Below, one piece after another: positions 61,696-64,000 of a DNA stretch of 64,000 bases (its first letter is position 1; every line of letters starts with the position of its first letter). A model generated the notes under the pieces. It did no database searches and was not told the origin of the DNA. It saw only the letters and a list, made by a program, of their open reading frames with translations. The translations under genes were made by a program, and so were the position numbers. Origin of the DNA: Prochlorococcus sp. AG-363-K07 (GTDB lineage: Bacteria; Cyanobacteriota; Cyanobacteriia; PCC-6307; Cyanobiaceae); the NCBI GenBank assembly GCA_003280225.1, contig QCFO01000001.1, positions 1 to 64,000 on the forward strand, read 5' to 3'.

Positions 61696-62817
61696 ATGGC
61701 ACTACAACGTTCCCCACTCCATAAACTCTGTCTACAAGAGAAATGCCGCATGGTCCCTTTTGCAAACTGGGAAATGCCTATACACTTTTCAGGTCTGATC
61801 AATGAACATAAGGCCGTTAGAACACAAGCTGGAATATTTGATATTTCACATATGGGTGTAATTCAAATAGAAAGCATAAATGCGAAAGATTTGCTCCAAG
61901 ATCTCGTGCCATCTGATTTACATCGAATAGGTCCTGGAGAGGCCTGCTACACCGTACTCCTCAATGAAAAAGCGGGCATTATAGATGATATAATTATTTA
62001 TGACATGGGAATTAATGATGGCTTAGAAACCATTCTGATTATTGTAAATGCTGCTTGTAAGTCAAAAGATATTGAGTGGATACGTGAAAAGATAAACCCA
62101 AGTAAATATCATCTATGTGACAAAAAAAAGGATGGTATTTTATTAGCATTACAAGGTCCGAGCTCAAAAGAAATACTTGAACGGTACTTAAATGAATCTC
62201 TCAGCAATATTCCTAAATTTGGCCATCGGATAATAAATTTAAACTCAAAAACTGATAAAGAAGGCTCGTCTGTTTTTATCTCACGTACCGGCTATACCGG
62301 AGAAGATGGGTTTGAAATTCTTTTATCCAGCCAAGAAGGGAACAAATTATGGAGCCAATTAATTCATGAAGGTGTTACGCCCTGTGGACTAGGTGCTAGA
62401 GATACACTCCGTCTTGAAGCAGGAATGCATCTATATGGCAATGACTTAGACAGCACTACAAGCCCGTTTGAAGCCGGTCTTGGCTGGTTAGTCCATCTGG
62501 AAATGCCATGTGATTTTTATGGCAGAGAGATCCTTGAAAAACAGGCCAAAGAAGGTGTCCATCGTCGACTAATTGGTTTAGAGCTACAAGATCGGGCAAT
62601 TCCTCGAAAGGGTTACCAAGTGTTTCATAAAAGCCAAGTAATTGGTCACGTAACAAGTGGAAGCTGGTCGCCAAGCCTAGAGAAAGGAATTGCCCTGGCT
62701 TATGTAAAAAGTCAGTTTGCCAGGGTTGGGGAAAGACTCTGGATAGACATTCGTGGGAAAAAAACCCCGGCCAAAATCGTAAAAAAACCGTTTTATAAAA
62801 ACAGCAATAACAACTAG
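61696..62817 (+). CDS. gcvT: Aminomethyltransferase (glycine cleavage T-protein)
   Basis: Transfers the methylene from the GcvH-bound aminomethyl to tetrahydrofolate, releasing ammonia. 373 residues with [76 protein letters not shown] and the C-terminal barrel. Partner genes gcvP and gcvH are 22 kb upstream on the other strand. No glycine riboswitch core is visible in the 135 bp before it. aspS follows 70 bp downstream. Confidence 0.97.
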   Translation: MALQRSPLHKLCLQEKCRMVPFANWEMPIHFSGLINEHKAVRTQAGIFDISHMGVIQIESINAKDLLQDLVPSDLHRIGPGEACYTVLLNEKAGIIDDIIIYDMGINDGLETILIIVNAACKSKDIEWIREKINPSKYHLCDKKKDGILLALQGPSSKEILERYLNESLSNIPKFGHRIINLNSKTDKEGSSVFISRTGYTGEDGFEILLSSQEGNKLWSQLIHEGVTPCGLGARDTLRLEAGMHLYGNDLDSTTSPFEAGLGWLVHLEMPCDFYGREILEKQAKEGVHRRLIGLELQDRAIPRKGYQVFHKSQVIGHVTSGSWSPSLEKGIALAYVKSQFARVGERLWIDIRGKKTPAKIVKKPFYKNSNNN

Positions 62818-62887
62818 AACATTGGAAAAAGATGTCCAATCGTCCCACCCTATGGGAAACTCCCTTTGTTTGAATCATTCCTGGCCC

Positions 62888-64000
62888 ATGCGCAGTAACG
62901 GTTGTGGAAATCTGCGCGCTGAAAACATCGGCTCGAATGTCACCCTTTGTGGCTGGGTAGATCGTTGTAGGGATCATGGTGGCGTGATTTTTATCGATCT
63001 TCGCGACAGCACTGGCACTGTGCAGGTAACAGTCGATCCAGATCAAGGAGAACAGTTGTTTTCGTTAGCTGAATCCCTTAGGAATGAAACTGTGCTGCAA
63101 TTAACAGGGAAAGTCAGATCTAGGCCAATTGAAGCAATTAATGAGAAATTAAACACAGGCAAAATTGAAGTGGTTACAGATGGAATCAAAGTATTAAATG
63201 AAATCAAAGAAAACTTACCCTTCTCAGTTTCAGTCCACGATGAAGAACAAATTAAAGAGGAACTCCGATTACGTCATCGCTATCTAGACCTTCGTAGAGA
63301 GCGAATGAATCAAAATTTACGCCTTCGTCACCTCACCACTAAAACAGCTAGAAATTTTCTAGAAAATGAAGGATTTATTGAAATAGAAACACCAATTCTT
63401 ACCAAATCAACACCAGAGGGAGCTCGCGACTATTTAGTGCCTTCAAGAGTTTGCGGTGGTGAATGGTTTGCTTTACCTCAATCTCCACAACTCTTCAAAC
63501 AGTTATTAATGGTAGGAGGAATAGAAAAATACTTCCAAATTGCACGATGCTTTCGCGATGAAGATCTTCGATCAGATCGGCAACCTGAATTCACGCAATT
63601 GGATATTGAGACGAGTTTTATGCAACAAGAAGAAATCTTAAGCTTAAATGAAAGATTAATTGCAAAGATCTGGAAGATAACAAAAGGAATAGAACTGACA
63701 CTTCCTTTTCCTAGGATGAAATGGGATGAAGCCATGGATCGTTATGGGACCGATCGACCTGATACCCGTTACGGCATGGAATTAGTAAATATCAGTGAAA
63801 TCGTGAAAAATATAGGGTTCAAAGTTTTCTCAAACGCAGTCAATTCAGGCGGGGCTGTAAAGTGCATTACTGTAAAAAATGGAAACAACTCTATTAGTAA
63901 TGTTCGTATCAAACCTGGTGGAGATATTTTTAGTGAAGCTCAAAAAGCAGGGGCAGGAGGTCTCGCATTTATACGAGTCAGAGACCAAGGAGAAATTGAC
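62888..64000 (+). CDS. aspS: Aspartyl-tRNA synthetase, 5' part (cut by window edge)
   Basis: Class II synthetase; the first 371 codons are present and the reading frame is still open at the last base. ATG 62888 gives [20 protein letters not shown], then the anticodon-binding OB fold ([20 protein letters not shown]). Motif 1 region [32 protein letters not shown], motif 2 with [20 protein letters not shown] and [11 protein letters not shown] follow. The bacterial insertion domain begins near the edge ([17 protein letters not shown]). The protein is expected to be about 600 residues. Whether it also charges tRNA-Asn cannot be seen here. Confidence 0.96.
   Translation, partial: MRSNGCGNLRAENIGSNVTLCGWVDRCRDHGGVIFIDLRDSTGTVQVTVDPDQGEQLFSLAESLRNETVLQLTGKVRSRPIEAINEKLNTGKIEVVTDGIKVLNEIKENLPFSVSVHDEEQIKEELRLRHRYLDLRRERMNQNLRLRHLTTKTARNFLENEGFIEIETPILTKSTPEGARDYLVPSRVCGGEWFALPQSPQLFKQLLMVGGIEKYFQIARCFRDEDLRSDRQPEFTQLDIETSFMQQEEILSLNERLIAKIWKITKGIELTLPFPRMKWDEAMDRYGTDRPDTRYGMELVNISEIVKNIGFKVFSNAVNSGGAVKCITVKNGNNSISNVRIKPGGDIFSEAQKAGAGGLAFIRVRDQGEID

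Noticed and set aside
62456-63046. Minus-strand open frame of 196 codons across gcvT and aspS
   Set aside because: It lies antisense to two clear genes and matches no family.

Overview
The window is a dense, AT-rich stretch of bacterial chromosome that reads as a marine picocyanobacterium, most likely Prochlorococcus and probably a low-light type. The inference rests on gene content and protein style: plastid-type ycf21 and ycf23 homologues, a PsbZ-like protein, a small Psb34/ssl1498-like protein, the sulfolipid pair sqdB-sqdX, two membrane delta-9 desaturases, an aspartokinase with duplicated ACT repeats, RNase J, short intergenic spaces and many TTG/GTG starts. No phage, insertion sequence, CRISPR array or defence island is visible. 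Strain identity cannot be settled from the sequence alone.

Layout. 0-6 kb: GntR-type regulator, cysE, secA (reverse), an acetyltransferase, then about 0.5 kb with no clear gene before tRNA-Gly(GCC). 6-18 kb: ribH and psbZ-like (reverse), mutS, cobH (reverse), holA, lysC, uvrB and ycf23 (reverse), tilS. 17.6-21.7 kb: a reverse block asd-dapA-rnj. 21.8-27.8 kb: a forward protein-quality block tig-clpP-clpX, a small LRAT/NC-domain protein coupled to clpX, and dnaX. 27.9-30.8 kb: a reverse envelope pair (processive glycosyltransferase, SpoIID-domain lipoprotein). 30.9-36.2 kb: rpmI-rplT, a TPR protein, thiG, the Psb34-like gene, sqdB-sqdX. 36.2-41.4 kb: a reverse group with small unknowns, gcvP-gcvH and a PLP C-S lyase-like gene. 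41.5-44.1 kb: two delta-9 desaturases flanking an opposite-strand helix-turn-helix-like gene. 44.2-48.7 kb: rplI-dnaB-mnmG and a ycf21/chorismate lyase gene. 48.7-57.5 kb: an unknown basic protein, SprT-like metalloprotein, ligA, a TVP38-family membrane protein, valS and small unknowns. 57.5-64 kb: an apparent gene relic, tRNA-Val(TAC), a DUF2227 membrane protein, mazG, speE-speB, a Cys-rich small protein, gcvT, and the first 371 codons of aspS running off the right edge.

How genes work together. lysC, asd and dapA carry aspartate to the diaminopimelate/lysine branch. gcvP, gcvH and gcvT are three of the four glycine-cleavage components, with gcvT about 22 kb from the other two. speB and speE make putrescine and then spermidine. 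sqdB and sqdX make sulfoquinovosyl-diacylglycerol, and the desaturases modify the acyl chains of such lipids. tig, ClpP and ClpX handle new and damaged proteins. holA, dnaX, dnaB, ligA, mutS and uvrB serve replication and repair.

The window is mostly core genome and I found no convincing new multi-gene system. The observations most worth checking are a decayed IscA/HesB-like gene next to tRNA-Val, a likely non-canonical start for the chorismate-lyase gene, very small genes that a length cut-off would miss (33648-33815; 36500-36607; 5710-5877), the papain-like protein coupled to clpX, and the desaturase/regulator arrangement.
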